Below, piece after piece: positions 53,296 to 62,272 of a stretch of DNA of 64,000 nucleotides. Under the pieces are notes generated by a model that had not been told where the DNA came from, ran no database searches, and worked only from the letters and a program-made list of their open reading frames with translations. Each line of letters begins with the position of its first letter. The stretch's first letter is position 1. Source of the DNA: a bacterium (GTDB lineage Bacteria > 4484-113 > JAFGCY01); assembly GCA_016932385.1 (NCBI GenBank), contig JAFGCY010000096.1:1-64000 (forward strand), in the 5' to 3' direction. A program made the position numbers and the translations under genes.

Positions 53296-53880
53296 ATGAG
53301 TATTGAAGGGGAAAAACTGGAACGGTTCAATCCGTTGGTCCTCTACAACATTCTAGACGCCGTCCGGCGCTTCGAGCCCGACTTCTATGCCCACCTGTGC
53401 CGCAGCTACCACTTGGACGCCGACCGGATCCTGGGGCTGTTCTCGGAGGTCGAGACGCTGGGCGGCGGCCAGCTGAGCTGCATCGTGCGCGACCTGCGCG
53501 CCCATCAGGCCTACCACGACATCGTTTATCTGGCCGGCCGCAACACCTGGCTGAGCTGGCAACAGCAACAACACCTGCGCCCGCCCATTTTCAGCACGGG
53601 CCAGAATAAGCTGGCCACGCTGATCAAGCAGCAACTGCCGGAGTTTTTGGGACAGGCCAGCTATATTCTGATGCTGCGCGGCAGCGTGCAGTTCCTGGAG
53701 ATCCGCGACTCGGTTTTCACCCGTGAAGTCAAGCACGACCGCCCGCTCTGCGGCTTCTACTCGGGCTTTCTGGCTGAGCTCGCCAACTTTTGCGGCCTGG
53801 AACGGGCCACGGCGACCGAGGTGCGCTGTTGCGTCCAGGACCCGGATGCGGCGACCTGCCTGTTCCAGATCGGCACGTAA
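53296..53880 (+). CDS. Putative V4R-domain protein
   Basis: 194 residues, no signal peptide or membrane segment. The C-terminal part CGFYSGFLAELANFCGLERA followed by TEVRCCVQDPDAATCLFQI has the spacing of the V4R (4-vinyl reductase) domain, a small-molecule-binding fold also seen in heme-NO-binding-like sensors: Y/FxxG, E..C..G..C.F. Three Cys lie in the last ~30 residues. The N-terminal ~90 residues (LYNILDAVRRFEPDFYAHLC) resemble the helical start of such sensors. Ligand and role are unknown. It lies between amj and kdsD. Confidence 0.6.
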   Translation: MSIEGEKLERFNPLVLYNILDAVRRFEPDFYAHLCRSYHLDADRILGLFSEVETLGGGQLSCIVRDLRAHQAYHDIVYLAGRNTWLSWQQQQHLRPPIFSTGQNKLATLIKQQLPEFLGQASYILMLRGSVQFLEIRDSVFTREVKHDRPLCGFYSGFLAELANFCGLERATATEVRCCVQDPDAATCLFQIGT

Positions 53881-53915
53881 CTCGACGGCGATTGGTCACC
53901 CGTTCAGATGTCATT

Positions 53916-53921
53916 TATAAT
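53916..53921 (+). promoter_or_regulatory. -10 element 6 nt before the kdsD start (leaderless type)
   Basis: TATAAT ends 6 nt before ATG 53928; TTGGTC 18 nt upstream (53892-53897) may serve as -35. No ribosome site precedes the ATG. Confidence 0.55.
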
Positions 53922-53927
53922 CCGACC

Positions 53928-54965
53928 ATGTCAGCAGAACAACGCTCGTTCCTGGATACGGCGCGGCGGGTACTCGACCTCGAGGCGCAGGCCATCGCGG
54001 CCCAGCGCGACTTGCTCGATGAAAGCTTCATCACAGCCTGCCAGTTGATCCTGGCCTGCCACGGCCGGGTGATCGTCACGGGCATGGGTAAAAGCGGGCA
54101 CATCGCCCAGAAGATCGCCGCCAGCCTGACCAGCACCGGAACGGCGGCCCACTTCCTGCATCCCGCCGAAGGCGTCCACGGCGACCTCGGCGTGATCCAC
54201 CGCTCCGACCTGCTGCTGGCGATCTCGCAGTCCGGCGAGACCAACGAGATCCTCGGCATCCTCGGCCCGGTCAAGCACATCGGCGTCCCGGTGATCGCCA
54301 TTACCGGCAATGCCGGCAGCACGCTGGCCAGGAACGCTTCGGTCACCCTGCTGCTCGCCGACGTTCCCGAGGCTGACCCGCACAACCTGGTGCCGACGAC
54401 GACCACGACACTGACCCTGGCGATCGGCGACGCGCTGACCGTCGCCCTGATGGAATCGCGCCAGTTCACCCCGGCGGATTTCGCCGTATTCCATCCCCAG
54501 GGCATGCTGGGCAAGCGACTGACTCTGCATGTTCATGACTTGCTCGCTGGCGCGGAGACCAACCCGGTCGTTTCACTGGAAGCCTCCTTCGGCGAAGCGC
54601 TCGAAGTGATCACCAAGCACATGCTGGGCGGGACCAGCGTGGTCGACGCCGACGGCAAGCTGGCCGGTATCATCACGGACGGCGACATTCGCCGGATTAT
54701 CCGCCGTTTCGTCGAAAAGGGCGGCACGGTACGCGAGGCGATAACAGCCAACGTCGCCGAGTTGATGACCAGGTCACCCAGTTTCGTGCAAAGCGACGCC
54801 TTGGCCTATGACGCCTTGAAGATGATGGAAAACCACCAGCCGCGACCGATTTTCCTTTTGCCCGTCGTGGATACGCTCCACCGCCCGGTCGGCATGCTGC
54901 ATCTGCACTCGCTGGTCCAGGCCGGGTTCAAATCGACGGCCAACGGCGAATCGAGCGATCGTTAA
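53928..54965 (+). CDS. kdsD: Arabinose-5-phosphate isomerase (KdsD/KpsF/GutQ)
   Basis: 345 residues. The SIS sugar-isomerase domain (~35-180) has GRVIVTGMGKSGHIAQKIAA, HPAEGVHGDLGVIHRSDLLL and ISQSGETNEI; two CBS domains follow (~205-330, with GGTSVVDADGKLAGIITDGD). The enzyme turns ribulose-5-phosphate into arabinose-5-phosphate, the first step to Kdo of lipopolysaccharide. Its presence supports an outer membrane. The 3' end overlaps the convergent TetR gene by 4 bp. Confidence 0.93.
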   Translation: MSAEQRSFLDTARRVLDLEAQAIAAQRDLLDESFITACQLILACHGRVIVTGMGKSGHIAQKIAASLTSTGTAAHFLHPAEGVHGDLGVIHRSDLLLAISQSGETNEILGILGPVKHIGVPVIAITGNAGSTLARNASVTLLLADVPEADPHNLVPTTTTTLTLAIGDALTVALMESRQFTPADFAVFHPQGMLGKRLTLHVHDLLAGAETNPVVSLEASFGEALEVITKHMLGGTSVVDADGKLAGIITDGDIRRIIRRFVEKGGTVREAITANVAELMTRSPSFVQSDALAYDALKMMENHQPRPIFLLPVVDTLHRPVGMLHLHSLVQAGFKSTANGESSDR

Positions 54966-55564
54966 CCGACAAACCGCTGGCTTAAGCAATCCAGCCCGGT
55001 CTCAACCGTTGACCGCAGATTGGCGAAATCGCGGACACTTTGGTGGTGCATGATCGCGCCCTCGATCAGGCAAAAGATCATCTGGCCGTACCGCCGCGCA
55101 TCCACCGCACCTGACAGCCGCCCGCCTTTTTGGAGGCGCTCGACTTCAGTCGCGAAAGCATCGATCACTCCACTCAGCACCTTGCCGATCGCGAGGCGGA
55201 ATTCGCCCTCCATTTCGCTCTGCTCCAACGCCAGGATCACCACCGGATTGCTCGGAGCATCCGTATTGATGACGCTGTCGATGATCGAACCGGCCAACTG
55301 CTGAATGTTCACCCACGGATCGCGATTGCGCTCGACCACGGAGCCCAGCCACTCCGCGACGAGTTTCTCTCCACGTTCGTTAAGTACTGTCAGTCCTAGC
55401 TCGTCTTTGCTGGCGAAATAGTAGTAGAAATTGCCTTTTTGAACCCGGGCTGAAGTCAGTACTTCGAGCAACTTGGTGCGGCTGAAACCCTTTGAAAACA
55501 TTAGGTTGGCGGCACTATCTAGAATTCTCGCTCTGGTAGCCAAGGCCTTTCTGGTGTAGCCCAT
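54962..55564 (-). CDS. TetR-family transcriptional regulator
   Basis: 200 residues. The N-terminal helix-turn-helix (~10-57) shows ILDSAANLMFSKGFSRTKLL and VQKGNFYYYFASKDELG, the TetR signature. The C-terminal ligand-binding part is helical and closest in style to the AcrR/NemR/YxaF group; the ligand is unknown. AGGAG precedes the ATG. It diverges from thiD across 105 bp, where it may bind. Confidence 0.88.
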   Translation of the reverse strand: MGYTRKALATRARILDSAANLMFSKGFSRTKLLEVLTSARVQKGNFYYYFASKDELGLTVLNERGEKLVAEWLGSVVERNRDPWVNIQQLAGSIIDSVINTDAPSNPVVILALEQSEMEGEFRLAIGKVLSGVIDAFATEVERLQKGGRLSGAVDARRYGQMIFCLIEGAIMHHQSVRDFANLRSTVETGLDCLSQRFVG

Positions 55565-55641
55565 AATTACTCCTAGTCCTCATCAGCACTCTTATGAAAC
55601 AGTATCCCAGCCTCTGTTCTAAAATGCAACTACTTAATCAG

Positions 55642-55667
55642 GTGTTAACCAAGTTGTATAGTGTTAA
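55642..55667 (+). promoter_or_regulatory. thiD promoter flanked by GTGTTAA direct repeats
   Basis: GTGTTAA occurs at 55642-55648 and 55661-55667, and TATAGT (55657-55662) lies between and partly under the second copy. The -10 ends 7 nt before ATG 55670, close to the leaderless spacing. The repeats are a candidate binding site for the divergent TetR protein. Confidence 0.4.
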
Positions 55668-55669
55668 GC

Positions 55670-56518
55670 ATGCACAACGACGTACCTGACAACCGCCACC
55701 CCGTGGCCTTGACGATCGCCGGCAGCGACAGCGGAGCCGGAGCCGGCATCCAGGCGGACCTGAAAACCTTCGCCGCCCACGGGATCTACGGTTGCAGTGT
55801 TATTACCCTGGTTACAGCCCAATCCACTCAATCTGTCGATGCGGTTGAGCTGCTCCCACCGGAATTGCTCGTGAAACAGCTTGAGACCGTGGTCCAGGAT
55901 TTTAAAATCGGCGCTCTAAAGACCGGCGCGCTGGGCAGCGCGGAGATCATTAGAACTCTGGCCGGTTACCTGCATGAGCACCCGCTTAACAATTTAGTAG
56001 TCGATCCGGTGATGATCAGCAAACACGGCCATGCGCTCCTGGCGGACGACGCCGCGGAATCGCTGACCCGGGACCTGTTGCCGCTGGCTCGGATCGTCAC
56101 GCCGAACCTGCAGGAAGCGTCCGTACTAGCCGGCCTGGGGTCCATTTCCAGCCGCGCCGAAATGATCGGTGCCGCCGCCGCCATCGCGCGGTCCGGTTGC
56201 CCGATTGTGGTCGTCAAAGGCGGGCATAATGCGGGCGAACCCGTCGACCTGTTCTGGGAGGACGGCCGCGAATCCTGGCTGGACAGCCCGCGTATCGATA
56301 CCCCGCACACGCATGGTACCGGGTGCACGTTCAGCGCGGCGATCGCCGCCAATCTGGTGCGCGGCCTTAAGCCGCTCGACGCCGTCCGCGAAGCTAAGGC
56401 TTACATCAGCGGCGCGATCGAACACCACCAGCTGTTCGGCCGGGGGCTCAATCCCGTCAACCACTTCTGGCGACTCGACCCGGCCTTCGGCTCGGGCCAA
56501 TCACTCGGCCAAAGATAA
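55670..56518 (+). CDS. thiD: Hydroxymethylpyrimidine/phosphomethylpyrimidine kinase
   Basis: 282 residues. It phosphorylates the pyrimidine precursor of thiamine (HMP to HMP-PP). Ribokinase-type motifs are ALTIAGSDSGAGAGIQADLK (~residues 13-32), VVDPVMISKHGHALL (~105-120) and TPHTHGTGCTFSAAIAA with the catalytic region GTGCT (~208-225). ATG 55670 is preferred over GTG 55661 because of the -10 position. No other thiamine gene is nearby. Confidence 0.93.
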   Translation: MHNDVPDNRHPVALTIAGSDSGAGAGIQADLKTFAAHGIYGCSVITLVTAQSTQSVDAVELLPPELLVKQLETVVQDFKIGALKTGALGSAEIIRTLAGYLHEHPLNNLVVDPVMISKHGHALLADDAAESLTRDLLPLARIVTPNLQEASVLAGLGSISSRAEMIGAAAAIARSGCPIVVVKGGHNAGEPVDLFWEDGRESWLDSPRIDTPHTHGTGCTFSAAIAANLVRGLKPLDAVREAKAYISGAIEHHQLFGRGLNPVNHFWRLDPAFGSGQSLGQR

Positions 56519-56523
56519 GCTGC

Positions 56524-56529
56524 TAAAAT
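56524..56529 (+). promoter_or_regulatory. -10 element 6 nt before the prepilin peptidase start (leaderless type)
   Basis: TAAAAT ends 6 nt before GTG 56536, just after the thiD stop. Any -35 would lie in the end of thiD and is weak. No clear ribosome site. Confidence 0.4.
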
Positions 56530-56535
56530 CAGCAG

Positions 56536-57393
56536 GTGGAATTACCGATCTACACGTACGCAGTTATCTTTCTCTTCGGGCTGTGTTTCGGCAGTTTCTT
56601 CAATGTGGCGATCTACCGCTGGCCGCATGAAGATCCGAAAGAGCGCGAGTGGATCAGAACCCCCAGCCACTGTCCCAAGTGCGGAGCCCGTATCAAATGG
56701 TACGACAACATCCCGCTGTTCTCCTACCTGATCCTGCGCGGCCGCTGCCGCAGCTGCCAGCAGCCCATTCACTGGCGGTATCCGCTGATCGAACTGGGGA
56801 CGGCGCTGTTGTGGCTGCTGACCGCCTGGCTGACGACAACGTACGGTCTGAGTAACGTCCCCGTGACGGCGATCACGATCTGGCATGTTCTATTCATGAT
56901 CGCCTTCGCCAGCCTCTACCTGCTGACCTTCGTGATCGACCTGAATACCAGCCTGATCCCCGACCAGATCACGATCACGCACTTCGTCCTGGCCTGGGCC
57001 TTCATGTGGGTCTGCCACGGGGCGACGATCAGCCCGGGCTGGCAATCCAGCCTGATCGGCATGTTCGTCTTGTCGGCGTTCTTCCTGCTGTTTTACTTCT
57101 TCCGCGGGATGGGCCTGGGCGACGTTTTTCTGGCGATCGGTTTCGGCGCTATTTTCGGCTGGAAGCTCGTGATCGTGACCGGCTTCGCCGGCATCATGCT
57201 GGGCGGCATTGTCGCGATCATCATCATCGCCGTCCTGATGGCCAGGGGCAAGTACAAGATGGGGCTGCCGATCCCGTTCGGCCCGTTCCTTGCAATCGGC
57301 GCTTATGTCTGCCTGTTCTTCGGTGCAGCGCTGCTGGATTGGTACCTGGGCTTTTTCCCGAAGCTGTCCACCGCCCTGGCCGGCTGGCTGTAA
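56536..57393 (+). CDS. pilD: Prepilin peptidase (type IV leader peptidase)
   Basis: 285 residues, seven to eight membrane segments. The N-terminal FGLCFGSFFNVAIYRWP and a cytoplasmic loop with two CxxC pairs (CPKCGARIKWYDNIPLFSYL and CRSCQQ) are typical. The two catalytic aspartates lie in FVIDLNTSLIPDQIT and in GMGLGDV, the GxGD motif. It cleaves and methylates type IV pilin or type II secretion pseudopilins. GTG start, probably leaderless. No pilin genes lie in the window. Confidence 0.93.
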   Translation: MELPIYTYAVIFLFGLCFGSFFNVAIYRWPHEDPKEREWIRTPSHCPKCGARIKWYDNIPLFSYLILRGRCRSCQQPIHWRYPLIELGTALLWLLTAWLTTTYGLSNVPVTAITIWHVLFMIAFASLYLLTFVIDLNTSLIPDQITITHFVLAWAFMWVCHGATISPGWQSSLIGMFVLSAFFLLFYFFRGMGLGDVFLAIGFGAIFGWKLVIVTGFAGIMLGGIVAIIIIAVLMARGKYKMGLPIPFGPFLAIGAYVCLFFGAALLDWYLGFFPKLSTALAGWL

Positions 57394-57403
57394 GCGCCGG
57401 CCG

Positions 57404-58612
57404 CTAGCCTTCCGTCCCCTCGAACCGCACGGCGCACAGCGTGACGTCATCTTTGAACACGGGCAGATCGCCGAAAGTGCGCGCCTCGCGCACCAACGCG
57501 TCCACCAGTTCCTGCGGCTCCTTGAAGGCATAGCGTTTGAAGACGTCGACCACGCCCTTGGTCTCGAACATCTCGTTGGCCGCGTTCTTGTGCTCGGTGA
57601 TGCCGTCCGTGATGACCAGCGCCACGTCGCCCTTGTGCGGCGTCAGCTTGACCTCGGTGTACTTTTCCTCGGCGATGAAACCCAGTGGCGTATTGGTGCT
57701 TTCGAACTGCTTGATCTTGCCCGAGTCACGGTCGAAATACAACATCGGAATATGGCCGGCATTGACGATGCTCAGCTCGTTCTTCGCCGGTGAGTATTGC
57801 ATGTAGACCGCGGTGAAGTAGTAGCCCTCGATCAGGAAGCTGGTGGCGACCCGGTTGATCTGCTCCATCAGCTGGGCCGCGCCCAGCCCGCGCCGCGTGG
57901 TCGTCATGAACAGCATCTTCAGCTGCGCGGCCAACAGCGCGGAGGGAATACCGTGCCCCGAAACGTCCGACATCAGGATGTGCAGCAACCCGTCGTCATC
58001 CTTGATGTAATCGATATAGTCGCTGCCGAGGTTCTCGGAGTCGGTATGCTCGAAATGCAGCTTGACGCCGGCGATCACGTTGCTCTGCGGCGGCTGCAGC
58101 GAGCGTTGCAGGTTGCGCGCCACGGACAGGTCGTGCTCGATCCGCGCCAGGTATTGCTCGAGCACGCGGTTTTTCTGCATCAGCGTCTGGTTGGCGCTCT
58201 CGATCTCCTTGCGCAGCTTGACCACTTGCAGCTGCAGCTCGACACGGGCGATCAACTCGCCGTTGTCGATCGGCTTGGGCATATAGTCGTTAGCGCCGAT
58301 GCGGAAGAACTCCACCCGGTCCTTGTATTCGGTCATCGTGGACACCACGATGATCGGGATGGAGCTGGTGCGCGGGTTGCGCTTGAGGATCTTGGTGACT
58401 TCCACGCCGTTGAGCACCGGCATGATGATATCGAGCAGCACCAAATCGATATCGCCCTCGTCGGCCAGCGCCAGCGCGTCCTTGCCATTCCTGGCTGTCA
58501 CGACATCGTAACCGTGCTGCTCCAGGCAACTGAGGGTCTGATTCAGGAACGCGGGCTCGTCGTCCACGACGAGAATCCGCTGTTTGCCGGTCTGTGAATC
58601 GTTGTGCGCCAT
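57404..58612 (-). CDS. Response regulator with PP2C-type (RsbU) phosphatase output
   Basis: About 402 residues. The receiver domain (~12-130) has RILVVDDEPAFLNQTL, the phospho-acceptor Asp in LVLLDIIMPVLNG and the Lys in NDYMPKPIDNG. A coiled coil (~135-185) links it to a PP2C/SpoIIE phosphatase domain (~195-400) with LLHILMSDVSGHGIPSALLA. Such proteins dephosphorylate anti-anti-sigma factors in response to a histidine kinase. Neither kinase nor anti-sigma genes are next to it. ATG 58612 is used; GTG 58630 is possible. Confidence 0.9.
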   Translation of the reverse strand: MAHNDSQTGKQRILVVDDEPAFLNQTLSCLEQHGYDVVTARNGKDALALADEGDIDLVLLDIIMPVLNGVEVTKILKRNPRTSSIPIIVVSTMTEYKDRVEFFRIGANDYMPKPIDNGELIARVELQLQVVKLRKEIESANQTLMQKNRVLEQYLARIEHDLSVARNLQRSLQPPQSNVIAGVKLHFEHTDSENLGSDYIDYIKDDDGLLHILMSDVSGHGIPSALLAAQLKMLFMTTTRRGLGAAQLMEQINRVATSFLIEGYYFTAVYMQYSPAKNELSIVNAGHIPMLYFDRDSGKIKQFESTNTPLGFIAEEKYTEVKLTPHKGDVALVITDGITEHKNAANEMFETKGVVDVFKRYAFKEPQELVDALVREARTFGDLPVFKDDVTLCAVRFEGTEG

Positions 58613-58658
58613 CCAGCCGAATGTTACCACAGTTGGTATAAAAGCGTTATCCGCCGCA

Positions 58659-61178
58659 TTATTCCTCGTCTAAACCCAACTCGCCGAGCAAGGCAGTCTG
58701 TTCAGCGGCCTGCTGGCTGAACTTGATGCGGGCGGTCAAGGTGGTATTGAGTTCCGGCCAGGCCAGCGTGATTTCCACGTTTTCGGCTTCCACCAATTCG
58801 GCCATCAGCAACTCGTAAGTAATGTCGTCTAAGTTGACCTTGTCGCGCTTATAAGCCAATTGCACGGCCTGGCGGTCACCGACCAGTACCGCACTCGCCT
58901 GGGTTCTGAATTTATCGAGGTTCAGCCCGAGCAACAGGTGGCTGGTCGAGGTCTCGACTGCGCTGAGTTGCAGCATCGGCGGCAGCTCGCCGTTGGGGAT
59001 CAACACCAGTTCGAATCCGTCGGGGCCGATCAGGCAGCGCTCCTGCGCAACTTCGAACTGCAGCCCGGAATATGGTTCCGTGTGCGCCCGGACCGGAATG
59101 TTGGCGGTCAGAACCGAGTCAGGACTCAACTCCAGCCTGGTCTCCACCGCGATCGTCAACCCGTCCTCCCAGTCCGATATCCCGCTCCAAGCGGCCAGCT
59201 CCTGCGTGATTACCAGCTGCGAGCCTTCGCGGCTGACGCTGACTCCCTGCCCCGCCCGATCGGCGGCCGGCGAGAAGGTTGGTGTGATCACGTCCGGTTC
59301 GCGGATGACCAGCGGCGAGAAGTCGACAATCCACCGTAGTACTTCGGGCTGGAGCTGCCCGCTGCCCGCATCGAGCCTCAGCGACTCGGTCGCCGGCGGC
59401 AACAGCCGCGCCTGCGGCGGCTCCGCCGCCAGTTCCAGCATGGCGGCGATGGTCTGTCCGCGGTTATAGCTGAACTCGACGAGCAGATCACCGGGTAAGA
59501 AGTTCCCGTTAAAGGTGCCAACCGCCGCGCCGGACTCCGTCCGCCGGAACGCCAGTTCCCCGCTCAGTGCCAAGTTGCTGAACACCTGCTGCACCAGCCC
59601 ATCCCGCGGCAGCAGGTTGAATTCGCCGGTCAACAGCGCCGGGTCCCAATCGCCCGCCGGCGCTTCGATGTTGACAACCAGACTCGACACGCCCGCGTTC
59701 GACCGGACCGTCGCACCGGTGGCTTGCCAGCTGTCGGTCGTCCGGCCGGCGGGTTCCTCCGGCTTGGCTGCGGGCTGTTCGCGTTCAAGCCCGCTTGGCA
59801 CCGGTGTTTCCAGATGGGCCGCCGGTTCGCCGGCCACCTGCAGCTCTGCCATGAATGGCGCCAACTCATTCTGCGGATCGGTAATCGCGAATCGGCAGTC
59901 CGCGCCGACCTGCCAGCCGGCCTCGGGCGGGCCGAACAGGCAGGTGAAACTGCCGGTACCGGCGCCAAGGAATAACAACGGACATTCGGCGCCATCGGCC
60001 CTTAACACCAGGTTCAGCCTTTCGATCAATGTGGCGCGCAGGCCCGACCCGTTCACGACCAGGCTGGCGGGCGAGCTGCCAGCCGGAATGACGAGTGGCG
60101 CCACCGAATCGATGACCAGTTGCCCGGCCGGCGGCGTCAGGATCGGTCCGCCGCTGGCTGTATCCGTCTCCGGTTGGATCGGCGGTGTCTCGACGTCCGG
60201 CGGTTGAGAATCGGGCTCGACCGGCGGGCTCTCGCCCTGGCTGCGAATTGCCACTTCGCCCTCATAGATCGTTTCCCCGAGCCGGCGGACCAGCAGCTTG
60301 TACTCGCCGATCGGCAACGGGCCGTTGAACGACAATTCGACCGTGCTTTCCGGCGTGATGACCTGGCCGGCGCATTTAACCGTCATTTCCGCCGAACTCA
60401 ATTCGGCCTCGATCCCCTGCAGGAAGCCGGCCGTCAGATCGGTACCCAGCAGCTGCAGCTTGTAGGGGATCTCATCGCTGGCCAGGACGGCCGGCGAGTG
60501 GCCCACCAACAGCGCGGTCGGCGTCTGGATCGTGATTTCGACTAGGTAAACCGGTTTGCCGTCCAGGTGGATCGTGCCCTTGATCACTCCACCGGGAATG
60601 TCGCCGGTAACCGCGCACAGCACCTGGCCGTACCCGCCCTTGCTGAAAATCGTGGTCAGCCGGTTGATCTCGCGGTCCTGCTGTTTCCACTCCATGCTCA
60701 GGTGCGAGACAGCCTCTTCCGTGATCGACTCGCCGGTCAACAGGAGCGCGAAGCCTTCCGTCGCCTCCGCGATGACCTTCGGATCGTAGTCGCGGAAGAC
60801 CGGGGTGATTACGTCGCTGGCGATGGTGAGTAAGCCTTCCGCGAAGACCTCATCGCCGAGATGGTTGTAAAGCAGCACGTTATAGCTGCCCGGCGTCACC
60901 AAGCTCGGCACTTTGATCTGCGCGATGACCTCGGTTTCGCTGGCCGACAGGATGTCGAGTAGCGCGATCTGCTGCGGATAGAACTCCAGCGCCACGGTGC
61001 CGGTCGGCAGGTTCTCGCCCGTGATCGTCAGCAGGACGGTGTCGCCCTGCTGGATGGTCGCGGGATTAATCGAGGTGATCACACGTTGCTGGGCCAGCGC
61101 CGGCACTGCCCAGGCGACCAGCACCACCAGAACCGAGGTTAACAACAACAGGGCTTGCTGGCGATGTCGGTCAGCCAT
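58659..61178 (-). CDS. Large exported protein with IPT/TIG-type domains
   Basis: 839 residues. A signal peptide (1-30, ending ALAQ) is followed by a clear IPT/TIG beta domain (ITSINPATIQQGDTVLLTIT) and by similar modules near residues ~95-310, which repeat the themes 'DxIxPVFRDYDPKVIAEATE' and 'VLASDEIPYKLQLLGTDLTA'. A Pro-rich linker (~310-345) leads to a second TIG-like start (LVIDSVAPLVIPAGSSPASL) and a beta-rich remainder. No catalytic motif or membrane anchor is visible. The ATG overlaps the OstA-like gene's stop by one base, so the two products may work together in the envelope. Confidence 0.6.
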   Translation of the reverse strand: MADRHRQQALLLLTSVLVVLVAWAVPALAQQRVITSINPATIQQGDTVLLTITGENLPTGTVALEFYPQQIALLDILSASETEVIAQIKVPSLVTPGSYNVLLYNHLGDEVFAEGLLTIASDVITPVFRDYDPKVIAEATEGFALLLTGESITEEAVSHLSMEWKQQDREINRLTTIFSKGGYGQVLCAVTGDIPGGVIKGTIHLDGKPVYLVEITIQTPTALLVGHSPAVLASDEIPYKLQLLGTDLTAGFLQGIEAELSSAEMTVKCAGQVITPESTVELSFNGPLPIGEYKLLVRRLGETIYEGEVAIRSQGESPPVEPDSQPPDVETPPIQPETDTASGGPILTPPAGQLVIDSVAPLVIPAGSSPASLVVNGSGLRATLIERLNLVLRADGAECPLLFLGAGTGSFTCLFGPPEAGWQVGADCRFAITDPQNELAPFMAELQVAGEPAAHLETPVPSGLEREQPAAKPEEPAGRTTDSWQATGATVRSNAGVSSLVVNIEAPAGDWDPALLTGEFNLLPRDGLVQQVFSNLALSGELAFRRTESGAAVGTFNGNFLPGDLLVEFSYNRGQTIAAMLELAAEPPQARLLPPATESLRLDAGSGQLQPEVLRWIVDFSPLVIREPDVITPTFSPAADRAGQGVSVSREGSQLVITQELAAWSGISDWEDGLTIAVETRLELSPDSVLTANIPVRAHTEPYSGLQFEVAQERCLIGPDGFELVLIPNGELPPMLQLSAVETSTSHLLLGLNLDKFRTQASAVLVGDRQAVQLAYKRDKVNLDDITYELLMAELVEAENVEITLAWPELNTTLTARIKFSQQAAEQTALLGELGLDEE

Positions 61179-62272
61179 CAATTCCCGATTAGCCCCCCCA
61201 ACTCCTCTCGCGAGACCGGCTCGATCCCGGCGCTCTGAGCCAGATTGAACTCCACGGCGGTATTGTCGGCCATTTCCATTTTAAAATCGTTGCCGATCCG
61301 CTCGATCCGCATCTTGTCAGCGTAGATCGGCGTGCCGTAGTAATCGATACTCACGCCACCACTCAGATCGACAAACGCAACGCCTTGCTCGTCCACCAGG
61401 GCCTTGGTAAATTCGGCGCTGTACAGCAGCTGCTCGCCTTCGTGCAGGTAGTGGCCCGACAACCCGCTGAACAACACGACGGCGTTGCTCATCAGCCCGG
61501 CGGTGTCCGATAGTTCCAGGTCCGTCAGTTCGAGTTTACGGGCCGTAAAAGCGGCCTGGCTGGAGGTGCCGGTCAGGTCGTCCATGACCAGCTGGACCAG
61601 ATGCCCGTCGTCGTCCAGCGAGCCGGAGAAACCGCTGCCGGTTACGAGCAGTTCCTCCAGCTGGAATGGCAGATCGCCCTCGGCGGCTTGCCAGCTGGCC
61701 GGAGCCAGCACCAACGAAAAGGGGCTGTCGCTTTTCACGATACCGGGTTGCGCCAGGAAGTCGATGTCGCCGGCGATCAGCTTGCTGCCATCGGCGTCGG
61801 TCAACTCGCACGGGCCAAACACCGTGACATCGATCGCTTCCGCCGACAACGAGCTGGTATCGGCGGGCAGCTTGCCTTGGACTTTGCGGGTGCGGAATTC
61901 CAGCCCGTTGAACTGGTCCCTGCCCGTGATATTGCCGGTCAATTCCAGCAGACCGCGATCTTTGTCGAAGACCAATTCGTCCGCCGTGACTTCACTGCTC
62001 CCCAGCCTGATCGTCACACCGCCCGTCGCCCGGGCGATTTTAGTCGCGCGGTCGTAGCGCAATTCGTAGGTGTCGAACTTGATCCCGGCCAGTTCGAAGG
62101 TCACGCCATCCGCCCACAGCGTAACGACGTTGCCGTCGACGATCTCATGCCGCGAATAGCCCGATGACCAGAATTCCAGTACCGATTCCAGATCATCCTC
62201 ACCACTCTGCGCCCAGGCCAGCGATATCACTGACAGCAAGGCAAGCAGGCCGGCCAGGACAATCCTATTCAT
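61178..62272 (-). CDS. OstA/LptA-like periplasmic protein
   Basis: 364 residues. A signal peptide (about 1-22, cut after AWA) is followed by repeated short beta strands with a jellyroll look: GNVVTLWADGVTFELAGIKF, YDRATKIARATGGVTIRLGS, EVTADELVFDKDRGLLELTG. This is the pattern of OstA/LptA/LptD N-terminal domains, which carry lipopolysaccharide across the periplasm. The C-terminal ISIDYYGTPIYADKMRIERI repeats the theme. It is longer than LptA (~180) and lacks the LptD barrel. The ATG lies inside the upstream NYN gene's last codons (8-nt overlap). Confidence 0.7.
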   Translation of the reverse strand: MNRIVLAGLLALLSVISLAWAQSGEDDLESVLEFWSSGYSRHEIVDGNVVTLWADGVTFELAGIKFDTYELRYDRATKIARATGGVTIRLGSSEVTADELVFDKDRGLLELTGNITGRDQFNGLEFRTRKVQGKLPADTSSLSAEAIDVTVFGPCELTDADGSKLIAGDIDFLAQPGIVKSDSPFSLVLAPASWQAAEGDLPFQLEELLVTGSGFSGSLDDDGHLVQLVMDDLTGTSSQAAFTARKLELTDLELSDTAGLMSNAVVLFSGLSGHYLHEGEQLLYSAEFTKALVDEQGVAFVDLSGGVSIDYYGTPIYADKMRIERIGNDFKMEMADNTAVEFNLAQSAGIEPVSREELGGLIGN

